A stretch of 59,013 bases of DNA from Fusobacteriaceae bacterium (GCA_017984315.1 JAGNZR010000004.1:1-59013); one strand, 5' to 3'; numbered from the stretch's first letter, positions 7,690 through 16,930 are shown. Made by a program: numbers and translations. Notes: generated by a model from the letters alone, not told the origin.

Positions 7690-9156
7690 TTAATATATAA
7701 TTACATCGTAGATATCCTTTGCAATGTATGGACTTGGCATTCTCTTTTTAGCCTCTTCCCAAATTTTAGCTATTTTTTCTAAATCTGAATTTTCAATATA
7801 CTCACGTACCTTATCCTTATAGAGCATCTCTATCTTTGTTTTTTTTAATCCTAGCAATATTTCCTCTTTTATTAATTCATAATTTAATTCCTCTTCTCTC
7901 TCTATGGAGTAATAAATAGCTAAAATTTCTTTAGAGAACCCTTCCTCTTCATAGAAAAAAAATCTTAACATTGAGCTTACATATTCAAAACCTATTTTGT
8001 AAGCTATACGTCCACTATCTTCTTCTAGGAGATGAAAAAAAGGAAGAAATACATCATCAAAATGATAGTCGGTAAAAAATTTTTCCTTATCTAATATTAA
8101 ATTAAAAATCTTTTTACTGTGAGCTACCTTAAAATCATCATCAACTTTAAGCGCTAAACCTATATGTTCAAACACATTAAAAGTGATATCTTTAGAGTGA
8201 CCATAGTTGATCACTTTTTCTTTATAAACAGTATTATCTTTGAGTTCAATTATAAATTTTTTTGCACTACTGATTTTCTCTATAATATCATCACTTCTTG
8301 TAAGCACATCTATCAATATGTTTTTAATTCTAGTTTTTTCTTCTGAATTAGTAGTTATCCTTGTTAGACACAGATTGAATACTATATCCATTTTCACCTT
8401 ACTTTCAAAATATTTATCCAATGACGTTTTTGAGTTCTCTATATATGATTCTAAAATTGAATAATACTGTGATTTAAAACTTTCTAAAATTTTAATCCAT
8501 TTTTTTTCAATTTTATCACTATTTTCTAAAACTTGGTTATAATGGATAAAATCTTCCACAGTAAATATCCCTTTTTTATTTATACCTACTGCATTCCAAG
8601 TAACTGTTTCTGGAATATATCCATATTTTTTATTAGAATAAGCTGCAATATATTGAGCTATTCCACCACCTAAAGAGTGTCCCGTTATATGTAGTTTTTC
8701 TTTTTTTAAACTATATTTATAAATATGTTGTTCATAAATTTCAATTGCATTATCAAACTGCTTTGGTCTTTTTCCAATACCTAATACTAAATTATTCTCT
8801 ATAAAGTCTTTATATGCTTCTTCATAAGGAAAAATTTCACTTCCTCTGAATGCTATTACAATCTCATCATTTTTTTTATAAGAGATGCTGTAAAACCCAG
8901 TTTTATCCCTTTTATTTTCTTTATTTGTAGCTCTTTTATCATTAATACAAAAAATTTCCCACTCTTCAAGTTCCTCCTTAAAGAATTTAAGAAATTTTTC
9001 ATAAGTTTTTGACGATAAAACTTTGAACTTTGTCCATCTATACTCATCTAATTTTAATTTACTAAAAGCTTCCTTTAAATATAAATTAGTGTTTGAGGGA
9101 GTAAAATTGCAGTAAGATGCAATACTCAATAATAAATACTCTTTTTCTGTTATCAT
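7690..9156 (-). CDS. lipase-like (class 3) alpha/beta hydrolase
   Basis: 488 aa. Residues 95-200 form a fungal-lipase-type core: IVIAFRGSE (oxyanion strand, about 100-107) and the nucleophile elbow ITGHSLGGG with Ser161, followed by the helix IAQYIAAYSNKKYG and VTWNAVG. A histidine that could complete the triad is in NYGHSKDITFNVFEH (about residue 320). The N-terminal 90 residues and the C-terminal 150 residues are charged, helical and unrecognised. There is no signal peptide or membrane segment, so it is probably cytoplasmic. Substrate unknown. It follows the DgkA-PAP2 gene by 33 bases and precedes the methyltransferase by 8. Confidence 0.8.
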   Translation of the reverse strand: MITEKEYLLLSIASYCNFTPSNTNLYLKEAFSKLKLDEYRWTKFKVLSSKTYEKFLKFFKEELEEWEIFCINDKRATNKENKRDKTGFYSISYKKNDEIVIAFRGSEIFPYEEAYKDFIENNLVLGIGKRPKQFDNAIEIYEQHIYKYSLKKEKLHITGHSLGGGIAQYIAAYSNKKYGYIPETVTWNAVGINKKGIFTVEDFIHYNQVLENSDKIEKKWIKILESFKSQYYSILESYIENSKTSLDKYFESKVKMDIVFNLCLTRITTNSEEKTRIKNILIDVLTRSDDIIEKISSAKKFIIELKDNTVYKEKVINYGHSKDITFNVFEHIGLALKVDDDFKVAHSKKIFNLILDKEKFFTDYHFDDVFLPFFHLLEEDSGRIAYKIGFEYVSSMLRFFFYEEEGFSKEILAIYYSIEREEELNYELIKEEILLGLKKTKIEMLYKDKVREYIENSDLEKIAKIWEEAKKRMPSPYIAKDIYDVIIY

Positions 9157-9189
9157 ATATTCCCCTTTTACTATACCTACAACTACTCT

Positions 9190-9912
9190 TTAAAATCCTA
9201 TTACTCTTAATATTAAATACATTATACCCATCCCTAACATTGCCCCAATTATAGTTTCTCTAAAAGTATGGATTTTTCCCTCTATTCTTGATTGCATAAC
9301 TAATATTAATAATATAAGTGCTAAAGCAAATATTTTTGGATTTACAGTCAAAAAAGAGATGGCTATAAATGCCGCCCCAGCAAGAGCACTGTGCCCACTA
9401 GGAATCCCCCCTCTTAAAGGTCTACCTTTTCTAAAAAAATATTTTAACAATATTACTACTATTATGATAAATACTATTATTAAAGCAACTGCATTTTGAA
9501 ACGACCCTTTAAGAGCGCTAAAACCTCCTGAAATATAGAAAGCTATTTTTCTGTCAAAAATCATATAACCTACAAAAATTGCATATAAACTTGAAATTAA
9601 AACCGCACCAGCTGCTATATCTTTAGCTTTTTTTGCTAAAGGGTGATACTGTTGTGTAACCATATCCACAACAGATTCTACAGCACTGTTAAAGAGTTCT
9701 GCAACCCAAACAATAGTAATAGCCCCACCTAAAGCTATTATTTCATATCTATTCATATCTGAGAAAATAGAAACCATTACAGCTATTATCGTTGCAAATC
9801 CATGAAACTTCATATGTCTTTCTGTTCTTATAGCTTCAAATATCCCATCTATAGCATAGTTAAAACTTTCTACTACATCGTATTTTTCTCCAGTGACTTT
9901 ATTTTTCTTCAT
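9190..9912 (-). CDS. DgkA-type undecaprenol/diacylglycerol kinase fused to PAP2 phosphatase
   Basis: A 240-aa integral membrane fusion. Residues 10-118 are a complete DgkA-type lipid kinase: SFNYAIDGIFEAIRTERHMK, AELFNSAVESVVDMV (Glu72, Glu79, Asp83) and the AKDIAAGAV motif. Residues 130-240 are a PAP2 phosphatase with KYFFRKGRP (Lys157, Arg164, Pro165), PSGHS (171-175) and SRIEGKIHTFRE (Arg209, His215). The usual Asp at the end of motif 3 is Glu219. DgkA of Gram-positives phosphorylates undecaprenol, while PAP2 enzymes remove phosphate from undecaprenyl-PP or other lipid phosphates, so both activities would act on lipid carriers in the inner membrane. ATG at 9912 is 7 bases after ybeY in the usual pgpH-ybeY-dgkA order. 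Confidence 0.9.
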   Translation of the reverse strand: MKKNKVTGEKYDVVESFNYAIDGIFEAIRTERHMKFHGFATIIAVMVSIFSDMNRYEIIALGGAITIVWVAELFNSAVESVVDMVTQQYHPLAKKAKDIAAGAVLISSLYAIFVGYMIFDRKIAFYISGGFSALKGSFQNAVALIIVFIIIVVILLKYFFRKGRPLRGGIPSGHSALAGAAFIAISFLTVNPKIFALALILLILVMQSRIEGKIHTFRETIIGAMLGMGIMYLILRVIGF

Positions 9913-9918
9913 ATTTAT

Positions 9919-10383
9919 CTAGCCCCTTGTATAACCAAATTTATTCAAAATCTCCTCTTCTCTAACTCTCATCTCTGCCTTATCTTCATCTTCAATATGA
10001 TCATATCCAAGAAGATGCAATAATCCATGAGTTAACACATAAAAAAACTCCCTCTCTAAAGAGTGTCCATACTCTTTACACTGCTCTTCAACTCTTTCTA
10101 ATGATATTACTATATCACCTAAAGTATCATAAGGTCCTATGTTAAAGTCATCTGTTTCATGATATGCAAAAGAGATAACATCTGTTGGCATATCTTTCCC
10201 TCTATAATTTTTATTTATTTCCTGTATGCTTTCATTATCAGTTATATATAAAGAAATATACACCGGTTTTTCTGGTTCATATTCATCGTGAATAACCTCC
10301 CATATATATTTTTTAAGCTTTTCCTCATCAGTTATTTCATCATATCCCTCTATTTCAACAGATAAATCTAAAACTATTTCCAT
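9919..10383 (-). CDS. ybeY: endoribonuclease YbeY (rRNA maturation factor)
   Basis: A 154-aa metal-dependent endoribonuclease that processes the 3' end of 16S rRNA and takes part in ribosome quality control. The zinc signature HGLLHLLGYDH (HxxxHxxxxxH) is complete near residue 120, and the upstream strand PTDVISFAY is the conserved substrate-cleft segment. Length and domain order are normal. It sits between pgpH and the DgkA-PAP2 gene, the same arrangement seen in many low-GC bacteria. Confidence 0.95.
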   Translation of the reverse strand: MEIVLDLSVEIEGYDEITDEEKLKKYIWEVIHDEYEPEKPVYISLYITDNESIQEINKNYRGKDMPTDVISFAYHETDDFNIGPYDTLGDIVISLERVEEQCKEYGHSLEREFFYVLTHGLLHLLGYDHIEDEDKAEMRVREEEILNKFGYTRG

Positions 10384-10398
10384 ATAAATCCCCTTTTA

Positions 10399-12471
10399 TT
10401 AATTTTGATCTGGATATTTTACCCTTATGTGATGCATTGATGCCAATGTCTTTTTGAAACTTTCTATTATAACTTCAATCTCTCTAAATGTAAGCTCCGC
10501 ATCAGTTAACTGCTGCTCCTCTATTTTTGTATTGATTATTTTTCTTATCATTTTTTCAATTTTTTCTTGAGTTTTGTTATCTATACTTCTAACTGCTGCC
10601 TCTATAGAATCTGCCAGCATTATTATTGCAGATTCTTTACTTTTAGGAATTGGCCCTAAATATTTAAAATCCTCAATTTTAACGCTTGGATCTATCTGCT
10701 TGGCTTTATTATAAAAATAGGCAAGCAATGTGGTTCCTTGATGCTCTTTCATAACCTCTCTTATCTCTCTAGGTATTTGAAATTTTTTAGCCAGTTCTAT
10801 ACCATCTTTTGTGTGGGCTTTTATTATTGTTGCACTCATAAAAGGTGAGATATACTCATGTGGATTTTCGCTAGACAGCTGATTTTCAACATAATATTTT
10901 GCCCTTTTTAATTTTCCAACATCATGATAGTACGAGGCTACTCTGCAAAATATAGAGTCTGCATTAATTTTTTCAGCAGCATTCTCTGCTAAAGTTGCAA
11001 CCATTAATGAGTGCTGAAAACTTCCTGGTGCAGCAATGGAAAACTCTTTTAAAAGAGGATTTGATAAATCACCTAATTCTAATAATTTAAATACAGTCAT
11101 TAAATTAAATGTTCTTTCAAAATAAGGTAAAAATGCTATTGTTATCATCCCTGAAAAAATCCCTGACGCAAGAATCTCTAAAGCTTTCAATACACTTTCA
11201 CTATAAAACTCATTTAAAAAGTATGCTAACATAAGATAAAGTGTAGCTTTTAAAACAGCTAATTTTATCCCTATATGAACTACTTCAATCCTTGTTTTCA
11301 ATCTTCTTATTAAAAATGAAATTACAACAAGTGAAAACACATTTATTGTAAAAAATTTTAAATCATAATCTACGAGAGGCAATAGATACATACAAGTAAA
11401 CAACCCTGTAGAAAAAGCAAATCTATTCCCTATTAAAATAAGCAATAAAAAGATAAAAGCATCTATTGGAAGCATGTATATATGCTGCGGATTCATAAAT
11501 CTAGATATAACCATTACAACAATAATTAAAAACAAAATTGTTTTATATTTATTTCTGTTTAAAATTTCACCACTATACATTTTTAAATTTGTAAAATAGA
11601 ACATTGAACTTATTATAGCGATATAAATAAAATTAAAAAAAGCTAAAATTATTGCATTTTTAAAAGAATAGACCCCTATTATATCTAGATACCTAATCTC
11701 ATTTTCAGTTAAAATTGTTCCTTTTTTTACTACTAAATCCCCTGCATTTATCTTATTTTTGCTACCTTTAATTTGTGAAATTTTTTCTTTTATGGCATTT
11801 TTTGTTTTTTCTTCATCTAAAATATAGTTAGGTGCTATAAAGAGATAAATTGCCTCTCTATCAATTCTTGTATAATCCTGCTCCACTATTTTTTTTAACT
11901 CTTCATTAATAATTAATGTAGACTTTTCTTTAAAAACCCCTTTTTCATAGATTTTTGCTAATATCTCACTTATCTCTTCAGATTTTAAATCTAATTGTTT
12001 ATCTGACATTTTAGAATATCTAGTTACAATATCATCTGGAATTTTTATTCCAATATCTTTTTCAAAATTCTCTATTAATGACTCTTTCTTGCTTTTTTTA
12101 TAACTCTTTATAATTTGAATAAAATTTTTCCAACTCTCTATATAATGGCTTTCTGCCTTAGAAACAAAAATATACTCTTTACCAAAATTACTAAGAACTT
12201 GCTCTATTATCTTATTTTTAGCTACTTCATCCTGAAAAACAACTGTTTTAGGAGAATAAATATCAGTTTTTGCAACATCCCCAGCTTCATAAGTGACATT
12301 ATTAAAAAAAAGTTTTATATTATTACTTAAAATCATTGTTGCCATAAAAAAAATAATATAAAAAATTTTTTTACTGAGCATGCTGTTTTTAGAATAAAAA
12401 TCCTCCTCACTAAAAAATTTTCTTTTAAATTCATAGCTATATTGAAAACCTAAAAATTCTATTTTTTTCAC
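10399..12471 (-). CDS. PgpH-type 7TM HD-domain c-di-AMP phosphodiesterase
   Basis: A 690-aa membrane protein. A first membrane segment (residues about 33-52) is followed by a long extracytoplasmic domain (to about 265), then a cluster of hydrophobic helices (about 270-450), then a cytoplasmic HD domain. The HD motifs are visible: PGSFQHSLMVATLAENAA, YYHDVGKLKR and HTKDGIELAKKFQIP, with the HD metal pair in YYHDVGK. This is the layout of PgpH, which hydrolyses cyclic di-AMP. GTG at 12471 is preferred because GGGGAG is 7 bases upstream. It lies directly upstream of ybeY, a conserved neighbourhood. Confidence 0.9.
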   Translation of the reverse strand: MKKIEFLGFQYSYEFKRKFFSEEDFYSKNSMLSKKIFYIIFFMATMILSNNIKLFFNNVTYEAGDVAKTDIYSPKTVVFQDEVAKNKIIEQVLSNFGKEYIFVSKAESHYIESWKNFIQIIKSYKKSKKESLIENFEKDIGIKIPDDIVTRYSKMSDKQLDLKSEEISEILAKIYEKGVFKEKSTLIINEELKKIVEQDYTRIDREAIYLFIAPNYILDEEKTKNAIKEKISQIKGSKNKINAGDLVVKKGTILTENEIRYLDIIGVYSFKNAIILAFFNFIYIAIISSMFYFTNLKMYSGEILNRNKYKTILFLIIVVMVISRFMNPQHIYMLPIDAFIFLLLILIGNRFAFSTGLFTCMYLLPLVDYDLKFFTINVFSLVVISFLIRRLKTRIEVVHIGIKLAVLKATLYLMLAYFLNEFYSESVLKALEILASGIFSGMITIAFLPYFERTFNLMTVFKLLELGDLSNPLLKEFSIAAPGSFQHSLMVATLAENAAEKINADSIFCRVASYYHDVGKLKRAKYYVENQLSSENPHEYISPFMSATIIKAHTKDGIELAKKFQIPREIREVMKEHQGTTLLAYFYNKAKQIDPSVKIEDFKYLGPIPKSKESAIIMLADSIEAAVRSIDNKTQEKIEKMIRKIINTKIEEQQLTDAELTFREIEVIIESFKKTLASMHHIRVKYPDQN

Positions 12472-12493
12472 TTTTTAACTCCCCTAGTTTAAG

Positions 12494-14938
12494 TTAGACT
12501 TTTAGCATATCAAATATCTCTTTTTTGTTAAATAATGATATTTTTCTTACCGGTAAAGCTTCTTTAAAAAACTCACCATATTTTTTAGTAATTACTCTAT
12601 TATCTAAAATAAATATATTCCCACTATCTTTTTTACTTCTTATTAACCTTCCTATCCCCTGTTTAAATTTTATTACTGCTTCTGGAATTTGATAATCTGT
12701 GAAAGAGTTTTTTCCTTTCATCTCTATACTTTCAATTATGGCTTCTGTTACTGGATCATTCGGTACTTTAAAAGGGAGTTTCACAATGATAACTGTACTT
12801 AATTTTTCCCCCTTTATGTCTACCCCTTCCCAAAAAGAATCTGTTCCAAACAGCACTGGTTTATTAGAATTTTTATACGCTGTTATTAACTGAGTTCTAG
12901 GCAATGTTCCATGTATAAATAAGTCTATCCCTTCACTTAAAAGTTCATCTCTAAGACTATAATATACAAAGTTTAAAAGTGAATATGATGTAAATAATAC
13001 AAAGGCTTTCCCTTCAGTAGAGATTAAAATATCTTTTAAGAACTTAGAAACCTCAAAATTAAACTCTCTTAAATTTGGATCACAAATATCTTTAGGTATA
13101 TAGACTTTCATTTGCTTTTCATAATTAAAAGGTGAGTGTATTACCTCTTCTACAACTTTTTCTTTTAAACCTATACTCTCTTTAAAATATTTAAAGCTTT
13201 TTCCTACTGCTATTGTTGCTGAAGTAAATATTATAGTTTTAATATTTATAAAAAGATTTTTTTCAAGTTCAGTATCTATTTTCAGAGGTGTGGCCACTCT
13301 TTTTACAAGCCCTCTTTTCCTATTAATATCTATCCAATATATATATTCATCCTCAGCTCTTTGATCAATAAATTTCAATGTGGCTATACTATCATCTAAT
13401 CTTTCTAAATATTTTATAATTTCATTTATATGCCCTGTAGCATCATCAAGCTCTCTTAATAACCTTCTTAACTGACGACTTATCTTTTGATATTCACTAT
13501 AAGCAGCTAAATACTCCCTTGTAGTACTACTTAGTCTATCAAGCTGATTAATATACTCTGTACTATTTTTCTTTATTCTTATAGATACTGTTTCTTGCTT
13601 CTCTACAGTAAAACTATCAATGATTGAATCAAAATATTTTTTTGTCTCTTTATAGAAAAAAGTATGCTTCTCTCTTAAATTATTAATTAGAATCTGTGCT
13701 TCATCATTTTTTAAGTCACTACAAATTTTATTCACTAAAACTAAAACGCCATTATTTTTTCTTTTCCCCTCACAAACCTCTATTTTATTTAGAAGCTTTA
13801 TAAAAGCCATCTTTGAAACTTCACTTGAAAAATACTCTCTAGCAACTTTTTCAATATTATGTGCTTCATCAAAAACAATAGATGAATATTCAGGTAATAG
13901 TGGAGATTCTGCATTAAACCCCATCTCTTTTCTTAAAGCTAAATCTGTAAAATATAAGTGATGGTTAGTTATCAATACATCAGCGTTTTTTTTCTCATCT
14001 CTAACTTTGAAAAAGAAACATTCTTTTTTATATGGACACCTATTTTTGGCACAAATATCAGTTTCACTTTGAAAATTTTCCCATATATGAGGCTCAATCT
14101 CAAAACTTAGTTCACTTTTATCCCCAGTCTTTGTCAATTCTCCCCATTTTATAACTTCATTAATATGATTTTTTTGAACAACTGTTAAATCTTCTAGGTT
14201 ACTTCTATCACCTTGAATAAAATTATAATATTTTCTATTACAAAGATAGTTTCCTCTGCCTTTTATTAATAAGTATTTAAAATCATACCCTAATACTTTT
14301 TTAGCTAAAGGGATATCTTTATTTAAAAGCTGTTCTTGTAAATTGATTGTATTAGTAGAAAATACAATTCTTTTTTTATTTTTTACAGCCCATTCTATTC
14401 CAGGAATAAGGTAAGCTAAAGTCTTTCCAGTTCCTGTCCCAGCTTCAACTACAACTTTTTCTTCGTTATTGAACCCTTCTTGAATTGCATTTACCATTAA
14501 AAGTTGTTCTTCTCTGTATTCAAACTCTTTAAAATAATGGGCAATTGTTCCCTCTTTTTCAAAATAAGGAGTAACGTCTATAGCTATATTTTTTTCTTTA
14601 TGCACATTTACAACAACATATATTTCTGTAACTTCATTATTTATAATATAAAAACCACCATTAAAGTCATTGGCATAGTACGAAGCAACTTCTACATCTG
14701 CATCTGATGGATATAAATATCCTGAAGGGTGATTATGAATAATAACCTCTTCTCTATTCATCCTTTTTACAAGAGCAGGAGCGCTGTGTCTGTTTCCTCT
14801 GGCTAAAGCTTCAACCCGGCAGACTTTTCCATCATCATCTAAAATACCTTTAAAAAAAACTTCGTTTCCATCAGCTTCTGATATTATCTTTTTCATATTT
14901 TTTATAGCTTCATCATATATTTTTTCTTCTATATTCAT
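12494..14938 (-). CDS. DinG/XPD-family helicase with N-terminal JAMM domain
   Basis: 814 aa from ATG at 14938 (a TTG one codon upstream is unlikely). Residues 1-115 form a RadC/JAB-like domain with an intact JAMM metal site: Glu26, His68-x-His70, Ser78, Asp81 in IIHNHPSGYLYPSDAD. From residue 140 it is a superfamily 2 5'-3' DNA helicase of the DinG type: EAGTGTGKT Walker A (ends Thr173), four cysteines for an iron-sulfur cluster (Cys233, Cys296, Cys301, Cys307), VFDEAH (DEAH 357-360), FTSATIAVG, and motif VI FKQGIGRLIRS. DinG proteins unwind R-loops and damaged DNA; some Gram-positive versions carry an exonuclease domain instead of JAMM. The partner domain here might cut protein or act structurally, as in RadC. 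It is the first gene of the minus-strand run down to holA. Confidence 0.88.
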   Translation of the reverse strand: MNIEEKIYDEAIKNMKKIISEADGNEVFFKGILDDDGKVCRVEALARGNRHSAPALVKRMNREEVIIHNHPSGYLYPSDADVEVASYYANDFNGGFYIINNEVTEIYVVVNVHKEKNIAIDVTPYFEKEGTIAHYFKEFEYREEQLLMVNAIQEGFNNEEKVVVEAGTGTGKTLAYLIPGIEWAVKNKKRIVFSTNTINLQEQLLNKDIPLAKKVLGYDFKYLLIKGRGNYLCNRKYYNFIQGDRSNLEDLTVVQKNHINEVIKWGELTKTGDKSELSFEIEPHIWENFQSETDICAKNRCPYKKECFFFKVRDEKKNADVLITNHHLYFTDLALRKEMGFNAESPLLPEYSSIVFDEAHNIEKVAREYFSSEVSKMAFIKLLNKIEVCEGKRKNNGVLVLVNKICSDLKNDEAQILINNLREKHTFFYKETKKYFDSIIDSFTVEKQETVSIRIKKNSTEYINQLDRLSSTTREYLAAYSEYQKISRQLRRLLRELDDATGHINEIIKYLERLDDSIATLKFIDQRAEDEYIYWIDINRKRGLVKRVATPLKIDTELEKNLFINIKTIIFTSATIAVGKSFKYFKESIGLKEKVVEEVIHSPFNYEKQMKVYIPKDICDPNLREFNFEVSKFLKDILISTEGKAFVLFTSYSLLNFVYYSLRDELLSEGIDLFIHGTLPRTQLITAYKNSNKPVLFGTDSFWEGVDIKGEKLSTVIIVKLPFKVPNDPVTEAIIESIEMKGKNSFTDYQIPEAVIKFKQGIGRLIRSKKDSGNIFILDNRVITKKYGEFFKEALPVRKISLFNKKEIFDMLKV

Positions 14939-14977
14939 CAATTAACCTTTTGCCTTTTTATGGTATATATATCCTTC

Positions 14978-15006
14978 ATTATACTTTTTTTTATTAATTT
15001 ATTCAA
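14978..15006 (-). promoter_or_regulatory. predicted promoter of the dinG-like to holA run
   Basis: Minus strand TTGAAT (15006-15001), 17-base spacer, TATAAT (14983-14978), 40 bases upstream of the helicase ATG. It diverges from the rpsT promoters. Confidence 0.6.
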
Positions 15007-15028
15007 TTTTTTTATAAATAATTTTTTT

Positions 15029-15056
15029 TTGACTTTTTTTTATAATATGCTATAAT
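15029..15056 (+). promoter_or_regulatory. upstream rpsT promoter (P1)
   Basis: TTGACT (15029-15034), 16-base spacer, TATAAT (15051-15056). It would give a leader of about 120 bases before rpsT and is followed by a second, nearer promoter. Confidence 0.55.
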
Positions 15057-15122
15057 ATGTATGGTCCATTGTGCAAATTATAGGTGTATCTTATAAAAAT
15101 TCTCATTGAACGTTCACATATA

Positions 15123-15151
15123 TTGACATTTAAGCTCAATTATGTTATTAT
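15123..15151 (+). promoter_or_regulatory. proximal rpsT promoter (P2)
   Basis: TTGACA (15123-15128), 17-base spacer, TATTAT (15146-15151). It is a near-consensus promoter 35 bases from the rpsT start, consistent with high expression of a ribosomal protein. Confidence 0.7.
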
Positions 15152-15185
15152 GTTTTGATAATTTAAATTTATGGAGGTTTTTTAT

Positions 15186-15446
15186 ATGGCACATTCAGCA
15201 TCAGCTAAAAAAAGAATATTAGTATCTGAGAGAAACAGAGAGAGAAATCAAGCAATCAAATCAAGAGTTAAAACTATGACTAAAAAAGTTTTAGTTGCAG
15301 TTGAAAACAATGAGACAGAAGTTGCTAACACAGCTCTTTCAGTTGCTTACAAAGAGTTAGACAAAGCAGTTACAAAAGGTGTATTAAAATCTAATACAGC
15401 TTCTAGAAAGAAATCTAGATTAGCTGCTAAAGTTAACGCATTATAA
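15186..15446 (+). CDS. rpsT: 30S ribosomal protein S20
   Basis: 86-aa basic helical protein that binds 16S rRNA early in 30S assembly. MAHSASAKKRILVSERNRER and the closing NTASRKKSRLAAKVNAL are typical of S20. The correct start is ATG at 15186, 8 bases after GGAGG; an ATG at 15171 in the same frame would place the ribosome site inside the gene. It is a single-gene unit with two promoters and its own terminator. Confidence 0.97.
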   Translation: MAHSASAKKRILVSERNRERNQAIKSRVKTMTKKVLVAVENNETEVANTALSVAYKELDKAVTKGVLKSNTASRKKSRLAAKVNAL

Positions 15447-15479
15447 TCTTTTTTTAATTTGTGTAATAGAAATATATAA

Positions 15480-15517
15480 GGTGGTTTGTTTTTTAATTAA
15501 GACAAATCGCCTTTTTT
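15480..15517 (+). terminator. rpsT terminator
   Basis: GGTGGTTTGT (15480-15489) pairs with ACAAATCGCC (15502-15511), two GU pairs, followed by six T. Confidence 0.88.
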
Positions 15518-15631
15518 CTTTATTAAAGAATGATATTGTAGTTTTTTGAAAAATATGATATTCTTAAAATATTGTATATTAAAAATATTATATTTTTTAT
15601 CACATAATTTCCATAAATAATGAGGTGCTTT

Positions 15632-16132
15632 ATGAAATATATTATATTACTTTTTACTTTATTTTTTCTTAACTTAAATATATTTTGTGAACAAGTGGCG
15701 GAAACTATCCAAGACAGCGATTCTACTATTGTGAAAAATTCTAAAAATCTTCCTCTTACAGGGTTTATTCGTAGAGGACAAAATATTGAATTCTATAAAA
15801 ATGGTGTCCCTCATGGTAAGTGGTTACAGTTTTATCCTAACGGTTCTTTAAAATGTATTGAAAATTGGAATGAAGGTAAACTTTCAGGAAAATATATATT
15901 ATATAAAAATGATGAAACAAAGATTTTAGAAAATAACTATTTTAATGGTAAAGATCATGGAAAATATTTTATGTTTCATGAGAATGGGGGTAAATATATT
16001 ACTGGAGAATTCGAACATGGAAAACCTATAGGGATTTGGTATTATTATAGTGATCATGGAAAATTAGTCGGTACTAATGACTTTACTTCAAACAGCAGTA
16101 CTAACAATAAAAAATTAAAAAAATCAAAGTAG
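15632..16132 (+). CDS. secreted YwqK/MORN-type repeat protein
   Basis: 166 aa. Residues 1-19 are a signal peptide (YIILLFTLFFLNLNIFC); a lipobox is not convincing. After a linker come repeated units of about 22 residues of the MORN variant found in YwqK-family proteins: VPHGKWLQFYPNGSLK, GKLSGKYILYKNDETK, GKDHGKYFMFHENGGK and GKPIGIWYYYSDHGKL. The tail is Ser/Asn/Lys-rich. Annotation pipelines often label this family as a toxin-antitoxin antitoxin, but no toxin is adjacent and the protein is exported, so I do not adopt that role. The start is ATG 15632 behind GAGGTG; an ATG at 15620 is in frame but lacks a ribosome site. The deacetylase gene follows after 46 bases. Confidence 0.8.
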   Translation: MKYIILLFTLFFLNLNIFCEQVAETIQDSDSTIVKNSKNLPLTGFIRRGQNIEFYKNGVPHGKWLQFYPNGSLKCIENWNEGKLSGKYILYKNDETKILENNYFNGKDHGKYFMFHENGGKYITGEFEHGKPIGIWYYYSDHGKLVGTNDFTSNSSTNNKKLKKSK

Positions 16133-16178
16133 CAAATTTATATATTTAGCAGTTTGCCCACCGTATCTAGGAGAATCA

Positions 16179-16910
16179 ATGAAAAATTTAAAAATCATAT
16201 TATTTTTATTATTTAGCGTTAATACTTTTTCATTAACTCAAATAATTACTAAAGGAAATGACAATGAAAAAAGTATAGCTCTCACTTTTGATGATGGGCC
16301 TAATGATACATCTATGGTTTCTATCCTGGATTTGTTGAAAGAATATAATATAAAAGCTAGTTTTTTCTTAATTGGTAAAGAGATTAATGCCAGCAGCGTC
16401 AACAAAAAAGTCGTAAAAAGAGCTTATGATGAAGGACATGAAATTTCAACACATTCATATAATCATGTTAAATTTTCAAATTTAACTTCCTACCAATTGT
16501 ACAGTGAATTAGAAAATTCAAATAACTTAGTTTATGAAATCATTGGAAAAAAACCTAAAATTTTCAGGGCTCCATTTGGTTCATTTACTTCAAATGGACT
16601 AAAAATAGCTGATGAATTAGATTTAATCCCTGTTATGTGGACTGTTGATACTTTAGATTGGAACATTAAAGAGAATAAAATTAGTGTTATAGAAAAAGTT
16701 TTAAAGAATATTTCAACAAACAGTATTATACTTATGCATACACTCCCTGGTAACTATAAATCTTATGAAGCACTTAAAGTTTTAATCCCTTATTTACAAA
16801 AAGAGGGGTATAAATTTAAAAAAGTTTCAGAAATAATTCATGAAGAAGCTTACTCTAATACCTCTATTTCCAATTATGCAGAAACTTTTCATGATACTCT
16901 AACATATTAA
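16179..16910 (+). CDS. polysaccharide deacetylase (NodB domain)
   Basis: 243 aa with a signal peptide (1 to about 19) and a carbohydrate esterase family 4 fold. Motifs in order: TFDDGP with metal/catalytic Asp38 and Asp39, STHSYNH (metal histidines), RAPFGS, DTLDWN and LMHTLPG (catalytic His). These enzymes remove N-acetyl or other acyl groups from peptidoglycan, chitin-like or other polysaccharides in the envelope. The substrate cannot be read from sequence. GGAG precedes the ATG. It probably shares a transcript with the preceding exported repeat protein. Confidence 0.93.
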   Translation: MKNLKIILFLLFSVNTFSLTQIITKGNDNEKSIALTFDDGPNDTSMVSILDLLKEYNIKASFFLIGKEINASSVNKKVVKRAYDEGHEISTHSYNHVKFSNLTSYQLYSELENSNNLVYEIIGKKPKIFRAPFGSFTSNGLKIADELDLIPVMWTVDTLDWNIKENKISVIEKVLKNISTNSIILMHTLPGNYKSYEALKVLIPYLQKEGYKFKKVSEIIHEEAYSNTSISNYAETFHDTLTY

Positions 16911-16930
16911 AGAGTAAAATAAAAAAAATA

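Noticed and set aside
15632..16132. Antitoxin of a toxin-antitoxin pair (YwqK label)
   Set aside because: The protein has a signal peptide and no adjacent toxin gene; repeats are MORN-like and fit an exported structural protein better.
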